13,220 bases of DNA from JBMNNU01 sp050942695 (GCA_050942695.1 JBMNNU010000074.1:1-13220); one strand, 5' to 3'. Counted from the first letter of the stretch, positions 1 through 6,938 are shown. Numbers and translations are program-made. The notes: generated from the sequence alone by a model not told the origin.

Positions 1-200
1 AGCCCCGACAGGTTTGACGGATCAGCTAGCTCTTCCAGGCGGCTCTCCTCCGATTTCATCACGGCGAAGCGGGACACCAGCTTGGTCAGCTTCTCAGATC
101 CACAGTTGGGACACACAGGACTGGTTGTCGAGTTGAAACTGCGAAAAAAGAGACTTACACGTCGACGGCAGCCATGACAGCGATACTCATAGACAGGCAT
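1..200 (-). CDS. FmdB-family zinc-ribbon protein (partial, C-terminus outside window)
   Basis: Reading leftward from an ATG at 200, an open frame of 66 codons runs off the window edge. The N-terminus MPVYEYRC is the hallmark opening of the FmdB / CxxC_CxxC_SSSS small regulatory-protein family. Two CxxC pairs (C8/C11 and C30/C33) would bind one zinc ion. A basic, Ser/Glu-rich tail follows, as is usual in the family. A good ribosome site (GAGGTGA) lies 5-6 nt before the ATG. It sits 74 nt downstream of glcD-like 1 on the same strand, so it may be the last gene of that transcript, although a repeat tract with an inverted repeat lies between them. The cellular role of FmdB proteins is poorly defined; the name comes from a gene next to formamidase/amidase genes. 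Family assignment is confident, function is not. Confidence 0.85.
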   Translation of the reverse strand, partial: MPVYEYRCHGCRRRVSLFFRSFNSTTSPVCPNCGSEKLTKLVSRFAVMKSEESRLEELADPSNLSG

Positions 201-221
201 AGGGTCACCTCGTGTTTAGGG

Positions 222-249
222 AGTCCTGGGTCCTGAGTCCTGCGTCCTG
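222..249. repeat. Heptanucleotide tandem repeat, 4 units of NGTCCTG
   Basis: Four uninterrupted 7-bp units (AGTCCTG, GGTCCTG, AGTCCTG, CGTCCTG) lie in the gap between glcD-like 1 and the FmdB gene. The same motif recurs at 10713-10780. The segment 233-242 (CTGAGTCCTG) is perfectly complementary to 269-278 (CAGGACTCAG), so the tract can fold with the end of glcD-like 1, including its stop codon at 275-277. Confidence 0.85.
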
Positions 250-274
250 GGTTGGAGACGCCTTCTCTCAGGAC

Positions 275-1672
275 TCAGCACTGTTCTGGGTACATCATTT
301 TGCCAGGATTCAAAATGTTGTTTGGATCGATAGTAGCCTTAATCCTCCGCATCAGATCCAGAATCTGCGGAGATAGCTTGCGGGCGATGTAGGGCTGTTT
401 GACCAGCCCGATGCCGTGCTCCCCTGAGAGGGTCCCGCCAAGATCGATCGCGGCGTCGAAAATCTCAGCGGCGGCTTGGTGGACTCGCTCCATCATTTCC
501 TGATTTCTCTGATCAAACAGCAGGTTGGGGTGGAGGTTACCGTCACCCGCATGGCCGAAAACAGGGATGATGAGATCGTACTTCTTAGATATCTCCCCCA
601 CCCTGCGCACGAACTCTGGGATAGCACTCCGTGGGATTGAGATATCCTCCCCCTGTTTATTAGGTGCCAGCCGGCCTAGCGCCGGTGACACCGCCCGGCG
701 CGCCTTCCAGAGGGCTTCGCTCTCCTCTTCGGTTGTGGCGACTTTGACATCGGAAGCCCCGCTTTTCGCGCAAACCTCCCCCACCTGCTCGATCTCCGGT
801 CGGATCGATTCGACTTTCCCATCCACCTCGATGATCAGGATGGCCCCGGCTTCCACCGGCAGTCCCATCTGGAGGTATTCTTCCACCACTCGGATCGTAG
901 TGTTATCCATGATCTCGATGGTAGAGGGGAGAATGCCGGCCCCGAGCAAGTTGGCTACGGTCTTGGTGGCATCCTCCAGTAGTGGGAAGATCGCCATTGC
1001 AGTCAGCCTCGACTGCGGCTTAGGGATAAGGCGCAGGATGATCTCGGTGATCACTCCCAAGGTACCCTCGGACCCGACGAATAATTGGTTGAGATTGTAT
1101 CCGGTGACGTCCTTCATCAGCTTCCCGCCGATCCGGATAATCTCCCCGGTTGGGAGCACGACCTCCAAACCTAGAACGTAGTCCTTTGTGGAGCCGTATT
1201 TCAAGCAGCGCGGCCCGCCAGCTCCCTCGGCCACGTTGCCTCCTAAAGTGGACTGCTTTAGACTGGCCGGGTCGGGGGGGTAGAACAGGTTCAGCTTTTC
1301 TACCTCCGCCTGTAGCTCGGCCGTGACTACGCCGGGCTCTACCACAGCTACGAGATTGACCCTGTCGATCTCCTTGATCCGGTTCATCCGGTTGAGACCG
1401 AGCACGATACTGTTCTCATCTGGGACTGCCCCTCCGGACATGCCGGTCCCGGCACCGCGGATTACGATTGGCACCCGTTCGCGGTTTGCCAGCTTGAGAA
1501 CCTCGGAGACCTGTTCCGCAGATTTGGGTAGTACTACCGCTCCTGCCCTGCTCTGGAGCCAACTGGAGTCGTACCCGTAGCAGATGAGATCTTCGGGTGA
1601 TGTGAGCACCGCATTGTCGCCTGCAACTTTGCGAAGCTGCTTTATGAGTTCGGGTTTGATGCTATTAACCAT
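275..1672 (-). CDS. glcD: FAD-linked glycolate/D-lactate oxidase subunit (GlcD-like 1)
   Basis: 465-residue flavoprotein of the VAO/PCMH fold, the length expected for GlcD. The FAD-binding domain fills roughly residues 40-220, with RGAGTGMSGG near 73-82, PPDPAS near 133, GGNVAEGAGG near 145-154 and VTGYNL...GSEGTLG near 190-207. The FAD-oxidase C-terminal cap follows, with FGHAGDGNLHPN near 373-384, SGEHGIGL near 417-424 and the terminal NPGKMMYP. It should oxidise a 2-hydroxyacid such as glycolate or D-lactate and pass electrons to the Fe-S subunit encoded just upstream. A TTG one codon earlier is possible, but the ATG at 1672 is preferred. The ribosome site is weak (AAAGGG about 10 nt upstream). 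It is the third gene of the glc group, 180 nt after glcF, and that gap is filled with heptamer repeats. Substrate cannot be read from sequence: glycolate, D-lactate and other 2-hydroxyacids are all possible. Confidence 0.9.
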   Translation of the reverse strand: MVNSIKPELIKQLRKVAGDNAVLTSPEDLICYGYDSSWLQSRAGAVVLPKSAEQVSEVLKLANRERVPIVIRGAGTGMSGGAVPDENSIVLGLNRMNRIKEIDRVNLVAVVEPGVVTAELQAEVEKLNLFYPPDPASLKQSTLGGNVAEGAGGPRCLKYGSTKDYVLGLEVVLPTGEIIRIGGKLMKDVTGYNLNQLFVGSEGTLGVITEIILRLIPKPQSRLTAMAIFPLLEDATKTVANLLGAGILPSTIEIMDNTTIRVVEEYLQMGLPVEAGAILIIEVDGKVESIRPEIEQVGEVCAKSGASDVKVATTEEESEALWKARRAVSPALGRLAPNKQGEDISIPRSAIPEFVRRVGEISKKYDLIIPVFGHAGDGNLHPNLLFDQRNQEMMERVHQAAAEIFDAAIDLGGTLSGEHGIGLVKQPYIARKLSPQILDLMRRIKATIDPNNILNPGKMMYPEQC

Positions 1673-1723
1673 CAACCATAAGCCCTTTTTGTGTAGATGT
1701 GTGCATATATTTCACCTCTAATG

Positions 1724-1751
1724 AGCCATCAGCAGTCAGCTTTCAGCCATT
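1724..1751. repeat. Heptanucleotide tandem repeat, AGCNNTC type, left arm of an inverted repeat
   Basis: Four 7-bp units (AGCCATC, AGCAGTC, AGCTTTC, AGCCATT) lie in the glcF-glcD spacer. Positions 1724-1742 match the reverse complement of 1825-1843 at 17 of 19 positions, so this tract and the one at 1826-1860 form the two arms of a large imperfect inverted repeat around 82 nt of unexplained DNA. Confidence 0.75.
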
Positions 1752-1825
1752 GGACGAATGATGTCAGCATTCACCACGATATTCAATACACCTGGTGCTC
1801 CGATGCTCTTCGCCCTAGGGTTGTA

Positions 1826-1860
1826 AGCTAACTGCTGATAGCTAATTGTTGATAGCTATT
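1826..1860. repeat. Heptanucleotide tandem repeat, right arm of inverted repeat, overlaps glcF stop
   Basis: Five 7-bp units (AGCTAAC, TGCTGAT, AGCTAAT, TGTTGAT, AGCTATT) alternate two related motifs. The last unit contains the glcF stop codon (TAG on the minus strand, 1856-1858), so the array has grown into, or supplies, the end of the gene. Confidence 0.75.
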
Positions 1861-3154
1861 TCAACCGGTATGCCTCGGCTAATAGGGCTATTGGATGGGT
1901 CACCTTCATAGGCAGTTTCGCCCGCTTCACCCCGTAGCTCAGTTGCATCTGGCAGACGGGGCAACCCGAGGCGATTACATCCGCATTGGTTGCAGCCGCG
2001 TTGGCCATTTTTTGGTCCAGTATACCCATCGAGGTCTCGTAGTGGGTCATCATATAGGTGCCTGCCCCACCGCAGCACCAGTTGGCCTCGTTCATCTCCA
2101 CGAACTCAACACCCGGGATCATCTTCAACAGCTTTCGCGGTTCAGCGCTGATGCCCTGGCCTCGTACTAGGTGGCAGGGATCGTGGTAGGTGACCTTCAG
2201 CTTCAACTCAGCCAGCCTGCCATCCATCGGAATCTCGGCCAGGAACTGGTTGATATCTTTGACCTTTTCGCTATACGCAGCGGCTTTTTCGGCGTAGACG
2301 GGGTCGTGCTTGAGCAGTTCTTTATAATGCTTGCCGAACTCACCGCAGGTGGCGCAGTCGGTGACTATGCTCTCAACACCTGCTTTCTCGAAGATATCGA
2401 TGTTCTGCCTGGCCAGTCGCATCGCGGTATCCAGGTCGCCATAAGCCATGGCGGGCATCCCGCAGCAGACCGTCTCTTTGGGGGTAATCACCTCTGCGCC
2501 GTTGCGGGACAGTACCCGCACGGTACCCTCGCTGCTTTTGGCAAAGAGGAGGCTCTGGGCGCACCCCAGGAAGAAGCCTATCCTGTATTTACGTTCGCCC
2601 TCGGCAGGGGTTACCTCCGCAAGTTTGCCCCGCAATGGAGATATGGGGAGGGTTGGCGGCATCTTAGCGGTTTCACCGAGGTGGTATGGCAGCAGTTTTA
2701 GGAGACCGCTCCGCTCGGCCAGCCAGCGAAGCCCTGTTCGCTGGTAGAGGCGAAGAGGCCACGCCGCAGCCTCCAATTTGCCAGGGGAGGGCAGCAGCCC
2801 TTCGAAAATCCACTTCTTGAAGGCGGGTTGGGGCAGCTTATTGTCGATTTCGACCCTCGCGTCGAGGATGATCTCGTGGGCCTGAACTCCCGATGGGCAC
2901 ACGGCGGCGCAGGCCATGCAGTTGAGGCAGCGATACATGTGGTCGACAAAGTTGCGACTTAGATCCAGCTTGCCTTCAGCCGCAGCCCGTATCAATGCCA
3001 CACGGCCACGAGGTGAGTTGGTCTCGGTGCCCGCCTCTCGGTAGGTGGGGCATACAGATAAACACAGGCCGCAGCGTATGCAGTTCAGTACTTCGTCGTA
3101 ACTTGGCACCCGCTTTGGCGAGAAACCGTTGAGCGCTTTATCCTCTCCTGTCAT
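1856..3154 (-). CDS. glcF: Glycolate oxidase iron-sulfur subunit GlcF
   Basis: 432-residue Fe-S protein of the GlcF/CCG family, normal length. Two N-terminal ferredoxin-type [4Fe-4S] motifs are present: CIRCGLCLSVCP (C25, C28, C31, C35) and CLNCMACAAVCP (C76, C79, C82, C86). Two cysteine-rich CCG domains follow: the first with C198, CCG at 230-232 and C267/C270; the second with C327, CCGG at 360-363 and GCPVC at 397-401. This layout is shared with GlcF and the lactate-utilisation/heterodisulfide-reductase type subunits. It accepts electrons from the flavin subunit(s) and delivers them towards the quinone pool, probably at the inner face of the membrane. The ATG at 3154 has a close ribosome site (AGAGGT). 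It lies 52 nt downstream of glcD-like 2, consistent with one transcript. No membrane segment or GlcE-type third subunit is visible. Confidence 0.93.
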   Translation of the reverse strand: MTGEDKALNGFSPKRVPSYDEVLNCIRCGLCLSVCPTYREAGTETNSPRGRVALIRAAAEGKLDLSRNFVDHMYRCLNCMACAAVCPSGVQAHEIILDARVEIDNKLPQPAFKKWIFEGLLPSPGKLEAAAWPLRLYQRTGLRWLAERSGLLKLLPYHLGETAKMPPTLPISPLRGKLAEVTPAEGERKYRIGFFLGCAQSLLFAKSSEGTVRVLSRNGAEVITPKETVCCGMPAMAYGDLDTAMRLARQNIDIFEKAGVESIVTDCATCGEFGKHYKELLKHDPVYAEKAAAYSEKVKDINQFLAEIPMDGRLAELKLKVTYHDPCHLVRGQGISAEPRKLLKMIPGVEFVEMNEANWCCGGAGTYMMTHYETSMGILDQKMANAAATNADVIASGCPVCQMQLSYGVKRAKLPMKVTHPIALLAEAYRLK

Positions 3155-3206
3155 GTTCTACCTCTATCTCCCCCTCTGCCATCGAAGGGTTCTGAATGCT
3201 GGGTTA

Positions 3207-4634
3207 TCACTGCGACTCTGCTCTCCCTGCCTTCCCGTCTCGTTTCGCGAACTCATCAATATACATTTTGCCTGGATTGAGTATGTTGTTCGGGTCCATG
3301 GCTCGTTTGATGGCCACAATCGCCTTCATACCGGAGTCTTTCATCTCCATCGGTAGGTACGACGCTTTCGACAACCCGATGCCATGTTCACCGGAGAGAG
3401 TGCCGTTCAGCTCCAGGGCAGCCTGGAAGATCTCGTCTACAGCTTTTTCAACCCGCTCCATCTCTTCGTGGTTCCGCTCGTCGCACACTATCGTGGGATG
3501 GAGATTGCCATCTCCAGCGTGGCCGTAGGTGCCGATTAACAGATCGTACTTTTTAGCGATCTGCTGGACGCGACGTACCATCGCAGCCACGTTGCTGCGA
3601 GGTACAGTGGCATCTTCCAGAACAAGAGTGGGTTTGATGCGGGCCAGCGCAGGAAGTGCGGACCGTCTTCCGGTTGCCAGTCGAACACTGTCCTCAGCAG
3701 TTTGGGATACCTGGACCTCGGCTGCGTTGTGTTGGCGGCAAACCCGCAATACCTTCTCCGCGTCCTCTTCTACCACACAGCTCGGCCCGTCAACCTCAAT
3801 CAGGAGAATTGCATCCATATCCAGAGGCAGCCCCGCATGGATGTGTTGCTCGACACAACGCACCGTCGGGTTGTCTAACAGCTCCAGGGTGGCGGGAATG
3901 ACCCTGTTGGCGATAATGCTGGATACCGTTTTCGCCGCATCCTCTAGAGAATGGTAGTAGACCAGCATGGTTTTCTTTGCCTCTGGCTTGGGGATAAGAC
4001 GAAGCAGTATCTTCGTGATGATGCCCAGGGTACCTTCAGAGCCCACCATAAGCTTTGTCAGGTCGTACCCTGTGACATTCTTAACCGTTTTGCCCCCGCT
4101 GGTGATAATGTCTCCCGTCGGGAGCACCGTCTCTAGCCCCATCACATAGTCTCTGGTCACACCATATTTCAGCCCTCGCAGGCCGCCGGCGTTTTCTGCC
4201 ACGTTGCCGCCCAGGGTGGATACGGTCATGCTGGCAGGATCGGGAGGATAGAATAGCCCCAGGGCTTCGACGGCGCTATGCAGGTTGCTGGTGACAACGC
4301 CCGGCCCAACCCAGGCGGTTAGGTTTTCTGCGTCGATCTCCAGAATGTGGTTCATGCGGTTCATCTGCATAACCACACCCCCCTGGATAGGAACGCTGCC
4401 GCCGCTGAGATTGGTGCCTGCGCCTCGGGGAATGACCTTGAAGCCAACCTTGTTGGCCAACTGGAGAATCTTAGACACTTCTTCCGCGGACCCGGGTTTC
4501 ACTACGGCTTCTGGAATCTGGCCTAGGCGAGGGGTAGCATCGAAACCGTAGCAGACCAGATCCTCTCTGGATGTAAGGAGATTTTCCTTACCCACGATCT
4601 GGCGCAGTTCGCTTAGGGTAGGTTGATCAAGCAT
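3207..4634 (-). CDS. glcD: FAD-linked glycolate/D-lactate oxidase subunit (GlcD-like 2)
   Basis: 475-residue flavoprotein, full length, of the same family as the gene at 275-1672 but clearly divergent from it. FAD-binding domain: RGAGTNLSGGS near 70-80, PPDPAS near 130-135, STLGGNVAENAGG near 139-151, VTGYDL and GSEGTLG near 187-204. C-terminal cap: GHAGDGNLHP near 371-380, SGEHGIGL near 414-421, NPGKMY near 453-458, plus a charged tail. The segment RRSALPALARIKPT around 323-335 is typical of canonical GlcD, whereas the other copy has RRAVSPALGRLAPN. In many relatives a Trp precedes this segment (LW..RR); here RLATGRR lacks it. The start is firmly set by GGAGG seven nt before the ATG. It is the first gene of the glc group and begins about 30 nt after a terminator-like hairpin. 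It may act as the catalytic subunit, or one GlcD-like protein may take the place of GlcE. Confidence 0.92.
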   Translation of the reverse strand: MLDQPTLSELRQIVGKENLLTSREDLVCYGFDATPRLGQIPEAVVKPGSAEEVSKILQLANKVGFKVIPRGAGTNLSGGSVPIQGGVVMQMNRMNHILEIDAENLTAWVGPGVVTSNLHSAVEALGLFYPPDPASMTVSTLGGNVAENAGGLRGLKYGVTRDYVMGLETVLPTGDIITSGGKTVKNVTGYDLTKLMVGSEGTLGIITKILLRLIPKPEAKKTMLVYYHSLEDAAKTVSSIIANRVIPATLELLDNPTVRCVEQHIHAGLPLDMDAILLIEVDGPSCVVEEDAEKVLRVCRQHNAAEVQVSQTAEDSVRLATGRRSALPALARIKPTLVLEDATVPRSNVAAMVRRVQQIAKKYDLLIGTYGHAGDGNLHPTIVCDERNHEEMERVEKAVDEIFQAALELNGTLSGEHGIGLSKASYLPMEMKDSGMKAIVAIKRAMDPNNILNPGKMYIDEFAKRDGKAGRAESQ

Positions 4635-4662
4635 TCTTCAACCTCCAGGGAAATAGACGATG

Positions 4663-4704
4663 AAAAGGCCAGGAGTAATCACCACACGCCAGATTACTCC
4701 TGGC
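4663..4704 (-). terminator. Rho-independent terminator after the DUF1858 gene
   Basis: Reading leftward, a perfect 13-bp stem (4692-4704 with 4668-4680) encloses an 11-nt loop and is followed by CC and TTTT at 4663-4666. The stop codon of the redox-disulfide gene (4694-4696) lies inside the stem. There are only about 30 nt between the T-run and the glcD-like 2 start, too few for a separate promoter plus leader. The hairpin may therefore be partly read through and set the ratio between cysE and glc expression. Confidence 0.8.
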
Positions 4705-4894
4705 TTATCTGCGCATTGAGATCCCGAAGGAGGTCGTTCAGGTTTGCCCCGTGGACGATAGCGCCCGATTCCAGGTTCTCGAACTCGGCTGCCAGGCAGC
4801 CGCAACAACTAAGTCCATAACGCTCAAAAATGGGCACACAACGGGGGTACCTGGCGACTATCTCCTGGATAGTCATGTCTTTTGTGATTGCCAT
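4694..4894 (-). CDS. DUF1858 / hybrid-cluster-associated redox-disulfide domain protein
   Basis: Small 66-residue cytoplasmic protein. It contains MTIQEIVARYP near the start, a central FERYGLSCCGCLAA (C30, C31, C33) and then ENLESGAIVHG...LNDLLRDLN. This pattern matches the DUF1858 / hybrid-cluster-protein-associated redox disulfide family (ScdA N-terminus-like), whose Cys pair is thought to act in thiol redox or Fe-S/NO chemistry. The frame stays open back to an ATG at 4966, but that would overlap the end of cysE by about 65 nt and add residues foreign to the family. The ATG at 4894, 7 nt after the cysE stop, fits family length; its ribosome site is weak (GTGAG about 6 nt upstream). It is co-transcribed with cysE. 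A third Cys next to the CxC, giving CCGC, is slightly unusual. Exact function is unknown. Confidence 0.82.
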   Translation of the reverse strand: MAITKDMTIQEIVARYPRCVPIFERYGLSCCGCLAAEFENLESGAIVHGANLNDLLRDLNAQISQE

Positions 4895-4901
4895 TCCGTT
4901 C

Positions 4902-5618
4902 TCACACCCAGTCGAGAGATGGTCTGCTTTCCAGTTCCAATTCACCTTCTGAGCATCCGCCGCCATTTTCGTCCGGCTTTTTGCCTTCTAAAATGGACAG
5001 GCGCCGCTCTAACTCAGTTACCTTCTGGTGGAGGCAATGGATCGCCTCGGCCTCCGGATCGGGCAGTTTATGCACCGTCCCGTTGGAAGGGTCAACCTGG
5101 GCGACGATGCGGCCTGGCACACCCACAACAGTGCAATTGGGTGGTACCGGTTTGACGACGACGGAGCCCGCTCCGATACGGACGTTGTCGCCTATGGTGA
5201 TGGCGCCAATGATTTGGGCGCCCGTGCCCACGACAACGTTGTTACCCAGGGTTGGGTGCCTTTTTGTTTTGTGCATACTCGTACCACCAAGGGTTACACC
5301 CTGGTACAGCATGCAGTTCTCCCCGATTTCAGCCGTTTCGCCGATCACTACCCCCATACCATGGTCGATAAAGAAACCGTCCCCGATTTTAGCCCCTGGA
5401 TGGATCTCGATTCCAGTGAGAAATCGGCTGATATGGGATACCAGCCTCGGCAGCACCGGCACTTTCCAGTTGTACAACGTATGGGCTAGCCTGTGGAATT
5501 GCCTGGCGTGGAACCCTGGGTAGGCAAGGAAGATCTCTATAGTGCTAACCGCAGCCGGATCGTGCGAGTATACTGTCTCGATATCCCGTTTAATACTACG
5601 GATTAATCTGAGTAACAC
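4902..5618 (-). CDS. cysE: Serine O-acetyltransferase CysE
   Basis: 238-residue protein of the short, Bacillus-type SAT class. It transfers acetyl from acetyl-CoA to L-serine, giving O-acetylserine for cysteine synthesis. A helical N-terminus (IKRDIETVYSHDPAA) leads into a left-handed beta-helix of hexapeptide repeats from about residue 68 to 172. Key features are EIHPGAKIGDG, the catalytic-site IDHG (D85, H86), GETAEIG, QGVTLGGT (106-113), KRHPTLG (H121) and GAGSVVVKPVPP...GVPGRIV. After the beta-helix comes a tail with a predicted coiled coil (about 188-213) and a Gly/Glu-rich end, longer than usual. The start is a GTG at 5618; no in-frame ATG exists before an upstream stop, and an AGGAAGAGG ribosome-site-like stretch lies somewhat far upstream (about 13 nt). 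An extended -10 promoter lies about 65 nt upstream. The DUF1858 gene follows after 7 nt. Confidence 0.93.
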   Translation of the reverse strand: MLLRLIRSIKRDIETVYSHDPAAVSTIEIFLAYPGFHARQFHRLAHTLYNWKVPVLPRLVSHISRFLTGIEIHPGAKIGDGFFIDHGMGVVIGETAEIGENCMLYQGVTLGGTSMHKTKRHPTLGNNVVVGTGAQIIGAITIGDNVRIGAGSVVVKPVPPNCTVVGVPGRIVAQVDPSNGTVHKLPDPEAEAIHCLHQKVTELERRLSILEGKKPDENGGGCSEGELELESRPSLDWV

Positions 5619-5683
5619 CTTAGTACTGATGCCTCTTCCTAGTTTTTAACTGGCCAAAGGGTTACATAGCGTACATTGGACGG

Positions 5684-5692
5684 ATTATACCA
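5684..5692 (-). promoter_or_regulatory. Extended -10 promoter for cysE
   Basis: On the minus strand this reads TGGTATAAT, a perfect -10 hexamer with the TGn extension. No convincing -35 is present; the corresponding position is a C-rich run. Extended -10 promoters do not need one. Transcription would start near 5677, leaving a leader of about 60 nt before the cysE GTG. Confidence 0.5.
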
Positions 5693-5693
5693 T

Positions 5694-5773
5694 GAGACGG
5701 GGGAAGTGGGGGATGGGGAGATACCAAGAGCCCTTTCCCACAGGGAGAGGGGGTAAATTTACTCCCCCGTCTC
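5694..5773. repeat. Purine-rich inverted repeat between pfp and cysE
   Basis: An 11-bp perfect inverted repeat (5694-5704 GAGACGGGGGA with 5763-5773 TCCCCCGTCTC) brackets a purine-rich stretch containing two 7-bp units (TGGGGGA, TGGGGAG at 5707-5720) and a second imperfect hairpin (GGGGGTAAA...TTTACTCCCCC). It lies just upstream of the cysE -10 and downstream of the pfp stop. It could serve as a terminator-like structure for pfp, but no T-run follows on the minus strand. Confidence 0.5.
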
Positions 5774-5807
5774 CCCGTAGTTCAGAAGAGAATAACCAGT
5801 TCAGATT

Positions 5808-6839
5808 TTAGTAGAACAGCTCGGCAAGCCGGTAAAGCTCGATATCCACGGTCTTGGGCTTGCCTACGGCATCAGCCAGCTTGACCGGCACCAACTTCTT
5901 GCCTTGTAGGCCTGGTAGGTATCCGAACATCCCCTTCTTGATGTACTCTACCGCCTCGACACCAAAACGGGTGCCGTTCACGCGGTCGATTACGGAGGGG
6001 GAGCCACCGCGCTGGAGGTGACCCAATACCGTTACTCTGGATTCGAAACCGGTCCGTGTCTCGATCTGCTTTGCCAGCGTTTCGCCCACGCCTCGTTTAT
6101 CCAGCCGGACGTGGCCGAATGCATCGACTTCGGATACGCCCTCTTTGGTGCCCAGTTCGGGCATCTCCACGCCCTCTGCTACCACAATGATGCTGAAATC
6201 TTTGCCCATCGCTCGGCGCCGCTCGAGGTGCCGGCACACTTTATCCAGGTCGGTTGGCACCTCTGGGATAAGGATGAGGTCCGCGCCACCTGCGAGTCCA
6301 CCTTCAACGGCCACCCATCCCGCATCCCGGCCCATGACCTCCACAACAAGAACCCGATGGTGCGCGCTCGCCGTCGTGTGCAACCGGTCGAGAGCTTCCA
6401 TAACCACCTGGACGGCCGAGTCGAAGCCGATGCAGTAGTCGGTCCCCGAGAGGTCGTTGTCCATGGTTTTTGGAACGCCCACTACCTTTACACCACGCTC
6501 GTACAGCTTGCTTGCGACGCCCAGAGTGTCGTCTCCACCGATGGCTACCAGGGCATCGATCTCATACTTCTTCAGATTGGCGACTACCTGCTCCATGTCG
6601 CTTTCCCGCTTCGCTGGGTTGGTGCGGGAGGTGCCTAAAATGGTGCCGCCCAGGTGCAGGATTCCCGACACGTCCTTACGGGTCAGTTCATCGATCCGTC
6701 CTTCGCCTAATAGACCTGCCCATCCATTTTTCACGCCCAGGACGGTCCATCCCATCGCAAAACAGCTTCTAGCCACACCACGGATAGCCGCGTTCAGTCC
6801 AGGGCAGTCTCCACCGCCCGTGAGAACAGCAATTTTCAA
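5808..6839 (-). CDS. pfp: 6-phosphofructokinase, predicted pyrophosphate-dependent
   Basis: 343-residue PfkA-superfamily enzyme that interconverts fructose 6-phosphate and fructose 1,6-bisphosphate. Family motifs in order: IAVLTGGGDCPGLNAAIRG (3-21), GTILGTSRTNP (65-75), GGDDT (101-105), VPKTMDNDL (122-130), the GFDSA segment (138-142), MGRDAGWVA (169-177) and LGHLQRGGSPS (272-282). In E. coli numbering, position 104 is Gly and 124 is Gly in ATP enzymes; here they are D104 and K124. This Asp/Lys pair is the established signature of PPi-dependent enzymes. The reaction is then reversible and could serve both glycolysis and gluconeogenesis. The start is a TTG at 6839 with AGGAG nine nt upstream; no ATG in frame fits the conserved N-terminus. 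It appears to be its own transcription unit. Confidence 0.93.
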   Translation of the reverse strand: MKIAVLTGGGDCPGLNAAIRGVARSCFAMGWTVLGVKNGWAGLLGEGRIDELTRKDVSGILHLGGTILGTSRTNPAKRESDMEQVVANLKKYEIDALVAIGGDDTLGVASKLYERGVKVVGVPKTMDNDLSGTDYCIGFDSAVQVVMEALDRLHTTASAHHRVLVVEVMGRDAGWVAVEGGLAGGADLILIPEVPTDLDKVCRHLERRRAMGKDFSIIVVAEGVEMPELGTKEGVSEVDAFGHVRLDKRGVGETLAKQIETRTGFESRVTVLGHLQRGGSPSVIDRVNGTRFGVEAVEYIKKGMFGYLPGLQGKKLVPVKLADAVGKPKTVDIELYRLAELFY

Positions 6840-6932
6840 AATCCTAATCTCCTCCCTTGTTAGTGATCCTTAGTGCCCTCGTCTGGGGAGGTAGAATTCC
6901 CCTTCCATCTATAATCGAAAGGCTATCTCAAT

Positions 6933-6938
6933 ATTATA
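6933..6938 (-). promoter_or_regulatory. Possible -10 box for the phosphofructokinase gene
   Basis: The minus strand reads TATAAT here, about 95 nt upstream of the TTG start, in an AT-rich gap between accA and pfp. No good -35 match is seen at the expected distance, so this is tentative. Confidence 0.3.

Noticed and set aside
525..1181. 218-codon plus-strand open frame
   Set aside because: It is antisense to the highly conserved GlcD-like 1 coding sequence, has no ribosome site, and its Ser/Arg/Pro-rich translation is that of a shadow frame.
2171..2701. 176-codon plus-strand open frame
   Set aside because: Antisense to glcF, whose Fe-S motifs prove the minus-strand frame; no independent family match.
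4895..4966. Longer start for the DUF1858 gene
   Set aside because: It would overlap the cysE coding end in another frame and add 24 residues not found in the family; the ATG at 4894 fits better.
4888..5523. 211-codon plus-strand open frame opposite cysE
   Set aside because: The hexapeptide-repeat protein on the minus strand explains the codon pattern; the plus frame is a shadow.
6018..6638. 206-codon plus-strand open frame opposite the phosphofructokinase gene
   Set aside because: Entirely antisense to a fully conserved enzyme gene.
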